From: Actinomadura barringtoniae
Lineage (GTDB): Bacteria; Actinomycetota; Actinomycetes; Streptosporangiales; Streptosporangiaceae
NCBI RefSeq assembly: GCF_017573505.1
Contig: NZ_JAGEOJ010000009.1
Location: forward strand, 310,001-374,000
Length of the DNA stretch: 64,000 bases
Direction: 5' to 3'
Shown: positions 18,820 through 27,119 of the stretch, piece by piece
Position numbering within the stretch: the first letter of the stretch is position 1
Layout: the number at the start of each line of letters is the position of its first letter
Program-made: the position numbers and the translations under genes
Notes under the pieces: generated by a model
Seen by the model: the letters and a program-made list of their open reading frames with translations, nothing else
What the model was told of the DNA's origin: nothing
Database searches by the model: none

Positions 18820-18886
18820 TCAAGGTCGCAATACGCAACACGCTAAGCGGACTTGCGGGCCCGAACAAGACCCAATCGACCCCTGG

Positions 18887-19852
18887 TTACTTGGGAATCC
18901 AGGCCTGCCAGGTGGACTTGTGCGCGTCGACCCACTTCTTGGCCGCCTGGTCGGCGGTCATGCCGTTGTTGGTCATGTCGTCGGCGACGGTGTTCTGGTC
19001 CTCGTTCGTCCACTTGAAGTTCTTGACGAGCTGGTAGGCCTTGCCGCCCGAGCTCGCGAACTTCGAACTGACGATCTTGTCGAGGTCCATCTCGGCGTAG
19101 TCGCAGGCGACCTTCTTCGGGTCGGCGTCGCAGCCCTCCTTGTAGGGCGGCAGGTTGACGCGGGCCAGCTTCATCTTCTTGAACAGCCAGTGCGGGTCCC
19201 AGAAGTAGAACAGCAGCGGCTTCTGCTGCGACTCCGACTGCTCGGCCGACTTCACCAGCGTCGCCTCGCTGCCCCCGACGACCACCTTGTAGTTGAGCTT
19301 GAGGTTGGCGATGAGGGCGTTCTCGTTGCTGACGTAGGACGGGTCGCCGAACAGGAGCTGTCCCTTGCCACCCGACTCCGAGGTCTTGAAGATGCTCGCG
19401 TACTTGTTGAGGTTCTTCCAGTCGGTGATGCCGGGGTACTTGGCGACCATCCACTGCGGCACGTACCAGCCGATGACGCCCTTGTTGCCCGTGGAGCCCG
19501 CGCTGGCGGCGACCTTCTTCTCGTCGATGTACTTCTTCTTCAGGTCGGGGTGACCCCAGTTCTCCAGGATGACGTCCACCTGGCCGGACTCGAAGCCCTG
19601 CCAGGCGACCTCCTCCTTGAGGTTCTTCTTCTGGACCTTGTAGCCCAGCTCGTGCTCCAGCAGGTAGCCGACGACGGCCGCGTCGGCCTCGTAGCCCACC
19701 CAGGGGTTGATGGCGATGTTGACGGTGCCGCCCTTGTCTCCGCCGCCGCCCTTGTCGTCCACCTTGGCGCCGCCGCAGCCGGCGAGGCCGGCCACCGCCA
19801 GGCCCACTGCGAGTCCGGCCGCGATCAGCGACCGGCCCTTGATGACCTTCAT
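18887..19852 (-). CDS. Glycine betaine ABC transporter, substrate-binding lipoprotein
   Basis: About 321 residues. Starts with a lipoprotein signal peptide (MKVIKGRSLIAAGLAVGLA, lipobox ending in LAGC) and a Gly/Lys/Asp linker, then an OpuAC/ProX-type betaine-binding domain beginning TVNIAINPWVGYEADAAVV. Aromatic residues in PWVGYE, NWGHPD and LFYFWDPHW are of the kind that cage the trimethylammonium group in this family. I prefer the ATG at 19852 because it gives a normal signal peptide after a GGAG; an ATG at 19879 overlaps the permease stop and is possible. It feeds betaine or choline to the permease encoded just upstream. Confidence 0.92.
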   Translation of the reverse strand: MKVIKGRSLIAAGLAVGLAVAGLAGCGGAKVDDKGGGGDKGGTVNIAINPWVGYEADAAVVGYLLEHELGYKVQKKNLKEEVAWQGFESGQVDVILENWGHPDLKKKYIDEKKVAASAGSTGNKGVIGWYVPQWMVAKYPGITDWKNLNKYASIFKTSESGGKGQLLFGDPSYVSNENALIANLKLNYKVVVGGSEATLVKSAEQSESQQKPLLFYFWDPHWLFKKMKLARVNLPPYKEGCDADPKKVACDYAEMDLDKIVSSKFASSGGKAYQLVKNFKWTNEDQNTVADDMTNNGMTADQAAKKWVDAHKSTWQAWIPK

Positions 19853-19875
19853 GGCTCCTCGTCTCCTGTCCTCCG

Positions 19876-21828
19876 TCATCCGGACTTACGCGCGGCCTGG
19901 AACTCTTCCGAGCGGCCGCCCGCCCCCTGGGTGATGCGGTCGAGCATGACCCCGAGCAGCACGGTCGCGATGCCGGCCGCCAGGCCCAGGCCCCAGTCCT
20001 CGTTCTGCGAGAAGCCCGTCACCACGTCGTAGCCGAGCGCGCCCGCGCCGACCATGCCGCCGACGACCACCATCGCCAGGATCATGACGATCCCCTGGTT
20101 GGCCGCCAGCAGCACCGCGCGCCGTGCCATCGGCAACTGCACCTTCCACAGCACCTGGCGCGGCGTCGACCCGGCCGCGGTGGCGGCCTCGACGACGGTC
20201 TCGGGAACGCGCCGGATGCCGTCCTCCACCAGCCGCGCGACGGGCGGCACCGCGTAGATGACCGCCGCGGCGATCGCGGTGAACCGGCCGACGCTGAACA
20301 GCGCCAGCGCGGGCAGCAGGTAGACGAACGACGGCATGGTCTGCGCGGCGTCCAGCACCGGGCGCTGGACCGCCGCGTACACCCGCGACCTGGCCGCCAG
20401 CACGCCGATCGTCACGCCGATGGCCATCGTGATCACGACCGCCACCAGGACCTGGGCCAGCGTCTGCATGCTGTGCTCCCAGAGCCCGAGCGCGGCGATC
20501 GCGGCCAGGCACGCGCCGGCGACCAGCGCGGGGACCAGGCCGCTGACGCGCAGCCCGATCGCCACGACCGCGATGATGACCAGCCACCACGGACTGGAGG
20601 TCAGCAGGTCCTGCAGCGGGTTCAGCAGCACGTCGGTGAAGAAGTTCTTGATCGCGTCGGTCACCGAGAAGAGGTTCTTCTCGATCCAGTCGGTGAGGTC
20701 GTTGACGTAGGGCGCGAGCCGGAACTCCAGGGCGCTGGGAAACTCCTTGGACAGCACCTGCCCCAGCACGACGCCGACGACCGCGACGGCCGCTCCGGCC
20801 GCGAGCACGATCCGCCGAGTCCGGGGCGCGTCGGTCTTGCCCGGTCCGGCCTTCTGCACGGCCTCGGCCCGGCGGGCCGCGCCCATCATGAGCCGGTCGA
20901 GGACGATCGCCATGACGACCACGGCCAGGCCGGCGTCCAGCGAGGCCCCGACGTTGACCCGCTCGAGCCCGTCGATCACGTTCTGCCCGAGTCCCGGGCC
21001 GTCGATCAGCGCGGTGATGACCACCATCGACAGCGCCATCATGATGGTCTGGTTGACCGCGAGCGCGATGGTCGGGCGGGCCATCGGCAGCTGCACCTTG
21101 AGGAGCGTCTGCAGCCGGGTCGACCCGAGCGACTCCGACGCCTCCACGGTCTCGCCGGGCACGTTGCGGACGGCCAGCGCGGTGATGCGGATGGCGGCCG
21201 GGATCGCGTAGATCATCGTCACCACGGCGGCGGCCGGGGCGCCGATGGAGAACAGCAGGGCGAACGGCGCCAGGTAGGCGAACGGCGGCATGATCTGCAT
21301 GACGTCCAGCACCGGGTTGAGCGCCTTGCGCACCCGGTCGGACTGGCCGGCGAGCACGCCCAGCGGGATGCCGATGACCAGCGACAGCAGCACGGCGGCC
21401 ACCGACAGAGCCAGCGTGTCCATGCTCTCGTCCCACAGGCCCAGCACGCCGAAGCACAGGACCCCGGCGAACGCCAGCAGCCCGACGCGCCACCCGGCGA
21501 AGACCAGCCCGGCGGCGCCGGCGATCGCGCTGAGACCGGGCCAGCTCACCAGGTCCAGGAACGAGCGGAGCGCGTCGAAGAGGTTCCCGATGCCCAGGCG
21601 CAGGTAGTTGACGATGTAGATGAAGACGGGGTTGGAGTTGCGGTGCTCCTCCACCCAGTCGCGGACGTCGTTCAGCGCGTTGAAGACCTTGTCCTCGGCG
21701 TCGTGCGCGAGCGTCCACTTGTCCTTGAAGAGCAGGTAGAGCAGGACGAACACCACGACCGCCCCGGCCTCGGCCGCGCCGCGCGGCACCCGGGCGGGCA
21801 GGCGCCGGGTGAGCGGCAGGCCGGTCAT
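19876..21828 (-). CDS. Glycine betaine ABC transporter, fused double permease
   Basis: About 650 residues holding two ProW-like permease units in one chain. Each has the membrane core and its own EAA loop for docking the ATPase: EASESLGSTRLQTLLKVQLP in the first half and EAATAAGSTPRQVLWKVQLP in the second. Further pairs match (GLWDESMDTLALSVAAVLLS with GLWEHSMQTLAQVLVAVV; MQIMPPFAYL with AQTMPSFVYL), so it is an internal duplication. A single chain could replace the usual permease dimer. Start at the ATG at 21828, after AAGG; the open frame runs further upstream without homology. Confidence 0.93.
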   Translation of the reverse strand: MTGLPLTRRLPARVPRGAAEAGAVVVFVLLYLLFKDKWTLAHDAEDKVFNALNDVRDWVEEHRNSNPVFIYIVNYLRLGIGNLFDALRSFLDLVSWPGLSAIAGAAGLVFAGWRVGLLAFAGVLCFGVLGLWDESMDTLALSVAAVLLSLVIGIPLGVLAGQSDRVRKALNPVLDVMQIMPPFAYLAPFALLFSIGAPAAAVVTMIYAIPAAIRITALAVRNVPGETVEASESLGSTRLQTLLKVQLPMARPTIALAVNQTIMMALSMVVITALIDGPGLGQNVIDGLERVNVGASLDAGLAVVVMAIVLDRLMMGAARRAEAVQKAGPGKTDAPRTRRIVLAAGAAVAVVGVVLGQVLSKEFPSALEFRLAPYVNDLTDWIEKNLFSVTDAIKNFFTDVLLNPLQDLLTSSPWWLVIIAVVAIGLRVSGLVPALVAGACLAAIAALGLWEHSMQTLAQVLVAVVITMAIGVTIGVLAARSRVYAAVQRPVLDAAQTMPSFVYLLPALALFSVGRFTAIAAAVIYAVPPVARLVEDGIRRVPETVVEAATAAGSTPRQVLWKVQLPMARRAVLLAANQGIVMILAMVVVGGMVGAGALGYDVVTGFSQNEDWGLGLAAGIATVLLGVMLDRITQGAGGRSEEFQAARKSG

Positions 21829-21931
21829 GGGGCCGCCTTGTCTGGACTGAGGAGGGAGGAACGACCGACGAGGGAAGACGAGGCGTTGTCGCCCCATGAC
21901 CCGGAGCGGCGGAGCCGCGACCATGAGCACG

Positions 21932-23002
21932 TCACGGCTGGTCCCCCTCCGCGATGACCGACAGCACGGTGTCGCGGTCGACGAAGCCGTCCAGTTCCCC
22001 GTCGGTCACCACGCGCACCGGCCCTGCCGACTCCAGCACGGGCCGCACCGCGTCGCGGACCAGCATCGAGCCGGGCAATTCGGGTCCGTCGCCGGCGTCG
22101 GGCGCGCCGTCGCGCCTGGCCAGCCAGCTCAGCGTCAGCACGTTGCCCTTGACGATCTCGCTGGTGAAGTCGGCGACGTAGTCGTCGGCCGGGGCGCCGA
22201 CCAGCTGCTCGGGCGTGCCGGTCTGCACGATGGCGCCGTCGCGCATGATGGCGATGCGGTCGCCGAGCTTCAGCGCCTCCGACAGGTCGTGGGTGATGAA
22301 GACCAGCGTCTTGCCGACCTCCCGGTGCAGCCGGATGACCTCGTTCTGCATGTCGCGGCGGATCAGCGGGTCCAGGGCGCTGAACGGCTCGTCGAACAGC
22401 AGCACGTCCGGGTCGACGGCGAGCGCGCGGGCCAGGCCGACGCGCTGCTGCATGCCGCCGGACAGCTGGGCGGGATAGGACGCGTCGTAGCCTTCGAGAC
22501 CGACCAGCGACAGGATCTCGCGGGCACGCGCGTGCCTCTTGTCCCTGCCGAGCCCCTGGATCTCCAACCCGTAGGCGACGTTGTCGAGGACGCGCCGGTG
22601 CGGCAGCAGCCCGAAGTGCTGGAACACCATACCGATGCAGGTGCGGCGGATCTCGCGCAGCTCCTTGGCCGACGCGGCGTTCATGTCGCAACCGGCGATC
22701 GTCACCTCGCCCGCCGTCGGTTCGATCAGCCGCGCCAGGCACCGTACGAGCGTGGACTTGCCGCTGCCCGACAGGCCCATGACGACGAACACCTCGCCGG
22801 GCGCCACCTCGAAATCCACGTCGCGGACGGCGGCGGTGCAACCGGTCTTCTCACGGAGCTCCGCGCGCGACAGCTCGGCGTCGGGCGTGCCGATGATGCG
22901 GTGCTCCCGTGGACCGAAGATCTTCCAGAGGCCGCGAACCGAGATCATCGGTCCGTCCGGGGCGGCGGTCACGGCCGGTGTCTCGGGATCGGCGGTCGTC
23001 AT
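21932..23002 (-). CDS. Glycine betaine ABC transporter, ATP-binding subunit
   Basis: About 356 residues of the ProV/OpuAA type. Walker A is GLSGSGKST, the signature LSGGMQQRVGLARALA and Walker B DVLLFDEPFSALDP; the insert GMVFQHFGLLPHRRV is usual for this subfamily. The C-terminal tail from about residue 300 is shorter than a full tandem CBS pair but ends in a CBS-like piece (SMLVRDAVRPVLESAGPVRVV). ATG at 23002 follows GGAG; a GTG at 23026 overlaps betB. It lies at the end of betB in the same operon. Confidence 0.93.
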   Translation of the reverse strand: MTTADPETPAVTAAPDGPMISVRGLWKIFGPREHRIIGTPDAELSRAELREKTGCTAAVRDVDFEVAPGEVFVVMGLSGSGKSTLVRCLARLIEPTAGEVTIAGCDMNAASAKELREIRRTCIGMVFQHFGLLPHRRVLDNVAYGLEIQGLGRDKRHARAREILSLVGLEGYDASYPAQLSGGMQQRVGLARALAVDPDVLLFDEPFSALDPLIRRDMQNEVIRLHREVGKTLVFITHDLSEALKLGDRIAIMRDGAIVQTGTPEQLVGAPADDYVADFTSEIVKGNVLTLSWLARRDGAPDAGDGPELPGSMLVRDAVRPVLESAGPVRVVTDGELDGFVDRDTVLSVIAEGDQP

Positions 23003-23018
23003 ATCACTCCATGGGTTG

Positions 23019-24491
23019 TCAGCCACCGAACCAGCGTTGGGGGCTCGGGCGCAGGTTCTGCCAGACGTGCTTGGTCTCCTGGTACTCCGCCAGGCCCGAC
23101 GGGCCGAGTTCCCGGCCGACGCCGGACTGCTTGAACCCGCCCCACTCGGCCTGCGGCACGTACGGGTGATAGTCGTTGATCCAGACCGTGCCGAGCCTGA
23201 GCTCGCCGGCCACCCGCCGCGCCCGGCCGGGGTCGCCGGTCCAGACCGCGCCCGCCAGCCCGTAGATGGTGTCGTTGGCGAGCCGGACGGCCTGCTCCTC
23301 GGTCTCGAAGGTCTCGACGGTCAGCACGGGACCGAACGACTCGTCCCGGATCACCCGCATCCCGGCGTGGCAGTCGTCGAGGATCGTCGGCCGGTAGTAG
23401 AAGCCGCCCGCCAGCTCGGGATCGTCGGGTCGGCGTCCGCCGCAGCGCAGCGTGGCGCCCTCGTCGATCCCGGAGCCGACGTAGGCCTCGACCTTGGCCA
23501 GGTGCCCCGCCGAGATCAGCGGGCCGGTCTCGGCGCGCGGGTCGAACGGGCCGCCGAGGCGGATGCGGTCGGCGCGCGCGGCCAGCTCGGTCACGAACTC
23601 GTCGTGCAGCTCCTGGTGGATCAGCAGCCGCGCGCCCGCCGAGCAGACCTGGCCCGAGTGCAGGAACACGGCGGTGAGCGCCATGTCCAGGGCGGCCTCG
23701 GCGTCGGCGTCGGCGAAGACGATGTTGGGATTCTTGCCGCCCAGCTCCAGCGCGACCCTCTTGGCGGTGCCGGAGGCGGCGGCCATGACGGCGCGGCCGG
23801 TGACCACCCCGCCGGTGAACGAGACCAGGTCGACGCCCGGATCATCGGTGAGCGGGGCGCCCGCGGTCGGACCCGCGCCGAGCACCAGGTTGGCGACGCC
23901 CGCCGGCAGTCCCGCCTCGATCAGCAGCCGCATCAGCAGGATCGCGGTGGAGGGGGTCAGCTCGCTCGGCTTCAGCACGAAGGTGTTGCCCGCGGCGAGC
24001 GCCGGGGCGACCTTCCACGAGGTCTGCAGGAGCGGGTAGTTCCACGGGGTGATGAGCGCGCACACGCCGATGGGCTCGCGCACGACGTGGCTGACGACGT
24101 CGTCGCGGCCGGTGTCGACGACCTGGCCCGCGTCACCCGACAGGCAGAGGCCGCCGTAGTAGCGGAAGACGCCGATGACGTCGTCGAGGTCATACTCGCT
24201 CTCGACCGCGCGCTTGCCGGTGTCCAGTGATTCGGCGCGGGTGAACTCGAACTTGTCGCGCTCCAGCATGTCGGCGATCCGCAGCAGCAGCGCGCCGCGT
24301 TCCTTGACCGGGGTGCGCGGCCAGGGTCCGTCGTCGAAGGCCTGCCGGGCGGCGCGGACGGCGTCGGCGGCGTCCTCGGGCGACGCCTCGTCGACCGTCG
24401 TGACCAGGGCGCCGTCGGCGGGGCAACGGATCTCCCTTCGGTCTCCTTTACGGGAACCGATCCATCGCCCGCCGATATGGAGATCCGGCAC
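23019..24491 (-). CDS. betB: Betaine-aldehyde dehydrogenase
   Basis: 490-residue NAD(P)-dependent aldehyde dehydrogenase. TPWNYPLLQTSWKVAPALAA carries the catalytic Asn and the nucleotide-site Lys-containing strand, ALELGGKNPNIVFADAD the general-base Glu, and LHSGQVCSAGARLLI the nucleophilic Cys; GGFKQSGVGRELG is the usual end motif. Lying among choline dehydrogenase and betaine transporter genes, it most likely oxidises betaine aldehyde to glycine betaine. GTG start at 24491 after GAGGGG. First gene of a betB-transporter operon. Confidence 0.9.
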   Translation of the reverse strand: MPDLHIGGRWIGSRKGDRREIRCPADGALVTTVDEASPEDAADAVRAARQAFDDGPWPRTPVKERGALLLRIADMLERDKFEFTRAESLDTGKRAVESEYDLDDVIGVFRYYGGLCLSGDAGQVVDTGRDDVVSHVVREPIGVCALITPWNYPLLQTSWKVAPALAAGNTFVLKPSELTPSTAILLMRLLIEAGLPAGVANLVLGAGPTAGAPLTDDPGVDLVSFTGGVVTGRAVMAAASGTAKRVALELGGKNPNIVFADADAEAALDMALTAVFLHSGQVCSAGARLLIHQELHDEFVTELAARADRIRLGGPFDPRAETGPLISAGHLAKVEAYVGSGIDEGATLRCGGRRPDDPELAGGFYYRPTILDDCHAGMRVIRDESFGPVLTVETFETEEQAVRLANDTIYGLAGAVWTGDPGRARRVAGELRLGTVWINDYHPYVPQAEWGGFKQSGVGRELGPSGLAEYQETKHVWQNLRPSPQRWFGG

Positions 24492-24507
24492 GTCGCCCCT
24501 CGGTCGA

Positions 24508-24524
24508 GTTGCTCATTCCGCAAC
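24508..24524. promoter_or_regulatory. Palindrome GTTGC-N7-GCAAC upstream of betB
   Basis: Inverted repeat with arms GTTGC and GCAAC, 17 bp in total, starting 17 bases upstream of the betB start codon. Arms, length and position match the palindrome before the dimethylglycine oxidase gene 5.7 kb away. Probably the operator that co-regulates the betB-transporter and dmg/sox operons; the IclR gene next door is the obvious candidate for its protein. Confidence 0.65.
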
Positions 24525-24631
24525 AAATTTGACTATGGGCGACAATAAAAGACCCGCGCCGGTGCCACGTCAAGGCTTTCGGGGAGTCGGGAACGCTGTC
24601 AGATCAACGTCGGGACCGGCTCAGGCCGCGC

Positions 24632-25408
24632 TCAGGACCCGTTCCAACCCAGCCGCCGCGAGATCTCGTCGGCGGCGCGGCGCACCACTCCGGCGACGGC
24701 GGGAATGCGTTCGGGCGGCAGCCGGAAACTCGGCCCCGAACCGCTCACCGTGGCGATGACCTGGCCGTCCGCGTCACGAATGGGCGCGGCGATGGCGGTC
24801 AGCCCGAACTCCAGCTCGTCGACCGCGGTGGCGTAACCGCGTTCGCGGACGCGGCGCAGATCGTCCTCCAGCGCGCCGCGTTCGGTGAGCGTGTGCGCGG
24901 TGAGGCGTTCGAGCGGACGCGACAGCTCCTCGTCGAGCCGGTCGCCGGGCAGGTGGGCTAGCAGGACCTTGCCGTTGGAGGTGGCGTGCGTCGGCAGCCG
25001 CTGCCCGACCCAGTCCTTGGGCTGCAGCGCCGACGGCCCCGCGACCTGGTCGACGTACAGAACCTCGTGCCCCGACAGCAGCGTCAGGTTGACGGTCTCG
25101 CCGATCTCGGCGGCCAGGTCACGGCAGAGGGGACGGCCGACCCGCACCACGTCCAGCCGTGCCGTCGTCGCGCCCGCGAGCCTGACCAGGCCGAGGCCGA
25201 GGCGGTACTTGCCGCGCTCGCTGTCCTGCGCGACCAGGTCGCGGTTCTCCAGCGCCGACACCAGGCGGAACGCGGTGGACTTGTGGACGCCGAGCTCGGC
25301 GGCGATCTGCGTGACGCCGGCCTCGCCCTCGCGCGCGAGGATCTCCAGGACCGTGACGGCGCGGTCGACCGACTGCACGGTCCCCTCGGGGCGAGGACTG
25401 TTGCCCAT
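24632..25408 (-). CDS. IclR-family regulator of the betaine genes
   Basis: 258 residues: an N-terminal winged helix (SVDRAVTVLEILAREGEAGVTQIAAELGVHKSTAFRLVSALE, residues about 14-55) and a C-terminal IclR effector domain (DLAAEIGETVNLTLL, LPTHATSNGKVLLAHLP, GYATAVDELEFGLTAIAAPI). It lies between betA and betB on the same strand, 28 bases after betA. It probably controls choline/betaine use; the ligand is unknown. The start codon directly abuts a 17-bp inverted repeat, which suggests feedback on its own translation or transcription. Confidence 0.92.
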   Translation of the reverse strand: MGNSPRPEGTVQSVDRAVTVLEILAREGEAGVTQIAAELGVHKSTAFRLVSALENRDLVAQDSERGKYRLGLGLVRLAGATTARLDVVRVGRPLCRDLAAEIGETVNLTLLSGHEVLYVDQVAGPSALQPKDWVGQRLPTHATSNGKVLLAHLPGDRLDEELSRPLERLTAHTLTERGALEDDLRRVRERGYATAVDELEFGLTAIAAPIRDADGQVIATVSGSGPSFRLPPERIPAVAGVVRRAADEISRRLGWNGS

Positions 25409-25425
25409 TGAGGAACGGTACCTCA
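25409..25425. promoter_or_regulatory. Inverted repeat TGAGG-N7-CCTCA abutting an iclR start codon
   Basis: TGAGG (25409-25413) and CCTCA (25421-25425) flank seven bases that themselves contain GGTACC-like symmetry. It has the same 5-7-5 geometry as the GTTGC/GCAAC sites but different arms, and lies between the betA stop and the iclR ATG. It also supplies the only Shine-Dalgarno-like sequence for iclR. Function is not known. Confidence 0.35.
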
Positions 25426-25436
25426 GGGATCAACCC

Positions 25437-27077
25437 TTACCCGGCCACATGGCGATGGAAGTCGGCATGATCGGCCGGGAGCGGGGTGTTGCCGAGGATC
25501 ACGTCGGCGGACTTCTCGGCGACCATCATCACGGGCGCGTAGATGTTGCCGTTGGTGATGTAGGGCATGACCGAGGCGTCCACGGCGCGCAGTCCCTCCA
25601 GGCCGTGCACCCGCATCGTCAGCGGATCGACGACCGACGTCTCATCGGTGCCCATCTTCGCCGTGCAGGACGGGTGCAGGGCGGTCTCGCCGTCGCGGGC
25701 CACCCAGTCGAGGATCTCCTCGTCGGTCCGGACCGAGTCGCCCGGCGAGATCTCGCCGCCGTTGTAGGGGTCGAGGGCCGGCTGCCCGAGGATGTCGCGC
25801 GCGATGCGGATCGCCTCGACCCATTCGCGGCGGTCCTGCTCGGTCGACAGGTAGTTGAAGCGCAGGGCCGGGTGCTCGCGCGGGTCGGTCGAACGGATCT
25901 TCACGGTGCCGCGGGCGTCGGAGTACATCGGGCCGATGTGGACCTGGTAGCCGTGGTCGGCGGCCGGTTGCGAGCCGTCGTAGCGGATCGCGATCGGCAG
26001 GAAGTGGAACATCAGGTTGGGGTAGGCGACCCGGTCGTTGCTGCGCGCGAAGCCGCCGCCCTCGAAGTGGTTGGTGGCGCCGGGCCCCGAGCGCAGGAAC
26101 AGCCACTGCGCGCCGACGAACGGGCGGCGCCACATCTTCAGCGCGGGCGCGACCGAGACGGGCTGGGTGCAGGCGTACTGGACGTAGACCTCCAGGTGGT
26201 CCTGCAGGTTCTCGCCAACGCCGGGTAGATCTTCGATGGGCTCGATGCCCAGCGCGCGCAGTTCGGCGGCGTTGCCGACGCCGGACAGCTGGAGAAGCTG
26301 CGGGGTGTTGATGGCGCCGCCGCTCAGGATGACCTCACCGGCGCGCACGCGCAGCGGCGTGCGGTCGCCTCCCCGGGTGAACTCGACGCCGACCGCCCGC
26401 TTGCCCTCGAACAGGACGCGGGTGGCGTGCGCCCGGGTCGCGACGGTGAGGTTGGGCCGGTTCATGACCGGGTGCAGGTAGGCGCGGGCCGCGCTCAGCC
26501 GCCGCCCGCGGTGCACGTTGCGGTCGAACGGGCCGAAGCCCTCCTGCTGGTGGCCGTTGACGTCGTCGGTGCGCGGATACCCGGCCTGCTGGGCGGCGTC
26601 GAAGAACGCGTTGAAGAGCGGGTTGGTGGCGGGCCCGGTCTCCAGGACCAGCGGCCCGGAGTCGCCGCGCATGTCTCCGCCGGCGAGCCGGTTCTCCATC
26701 CGCTTGAAGTAGGGCAGGCAGTGCGCGTAGTCCCAGCTCTCCATGCCGGGATCGGCCGCCCAGCGCTCGTAGTCGAGCGGGTTGCCGCGCTGGAAGATCA
26801 TCCCGTTGATGCTGCTGGAGCCGCCGAGGACCTTGCCGCGCGCGTGGTAGATCCGGCGGCCGTTCATGTAGGGCTCGGGCTCGGACTCGTATCGCCAGTC
26901 GTAGAAGCGGCTGCCGATCGGGAACGGCAGCGCGGCGGGCATGTGGATGAAGACGTCCCAGAGCCAGTCGGGCCGCCCCGCCTCCAGGACCAGGACCTTG
27001 GTGCCGGGGTCGGCGCTCAACCGGTTCGCGAGGGCGCTGCCCGCCGATCCACCACCGACGATGACGAAGTCGTACAT
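25437..27077 (-). CDS. betA: Choline dehydrogenase (GMC oxidoreductase)
   Basis: About 546 residues. The FAD fingerprint YDFVIVGGGSAGSALANRLS starts the protein, followed by the GMC signatures GKVLGGSSSINGMIFQRG and VILSGGAINTPQLLQLSG; the catalytic His lies in ALHPSCTAKMG near the C terminus and NIYAPVMMVAEKSAD is the end motif. It oxidises choline to betaine aldehyde; choline oxidase is an alternative in the same family, and the cue for BetA is overall similarity. It follows the mttB-like gene by about 40 bases and precedes iclR by 28, so mttB-betA-iclR is probably one transcript. ATG at 27077 is preferred over an upstream TTG. Confidence 0.9.
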   Translation of the reverse strand: MYDFVIVGGGSAGSALANRLSADPGTKVLVLEAGRPDWLWDVFIHMPAALPFPIGSRFYDWRYESEPEPYMNGRRIYHARGKVLGGSSSINGMIFQRGNPLDYERWAADPGMESWDYAHCLPYFKRMENRLAGGDMRGDSGPLVLETGPATNPLFNAFFDAAQQAGYPRTDDVNGHQQEGFGPFDRNVHRGRRLSAARAYLHPVMNRPNLTVATRAHATRVLFEGKRAVGVEFTRGGDRTPLRVRAGEVILSGGAINTPQLLQLSGVGNAAELRALGIEPIEDLPGVGENLQDHLEVYVQYACTQPVSVAPALKMWRRPFVGAQWLFLRSGPGATNHFEGGGFARSNDRVAYPNLMFHFLPIAIRYDGSQPAADHGYQVHIGPMYSDARGTVKIRSTDPREHPALRFNYLSTEQDRREWVEAIRIARDILGQPALDPYNGGEISPGDSVRTDEEILDWVARDGETALHPSCTAKMGTDETSVVDPLTMRVHGLEGLRAVDASVMPYITNGNIYAPVMMVAEKSADVILGNTPLPADHADFHRHVAG

Positions 27078-27119
27078 GCCGGGCAACCTAGCAAGTCCGT
27101 GATCTCCCCGGCATCGGGC

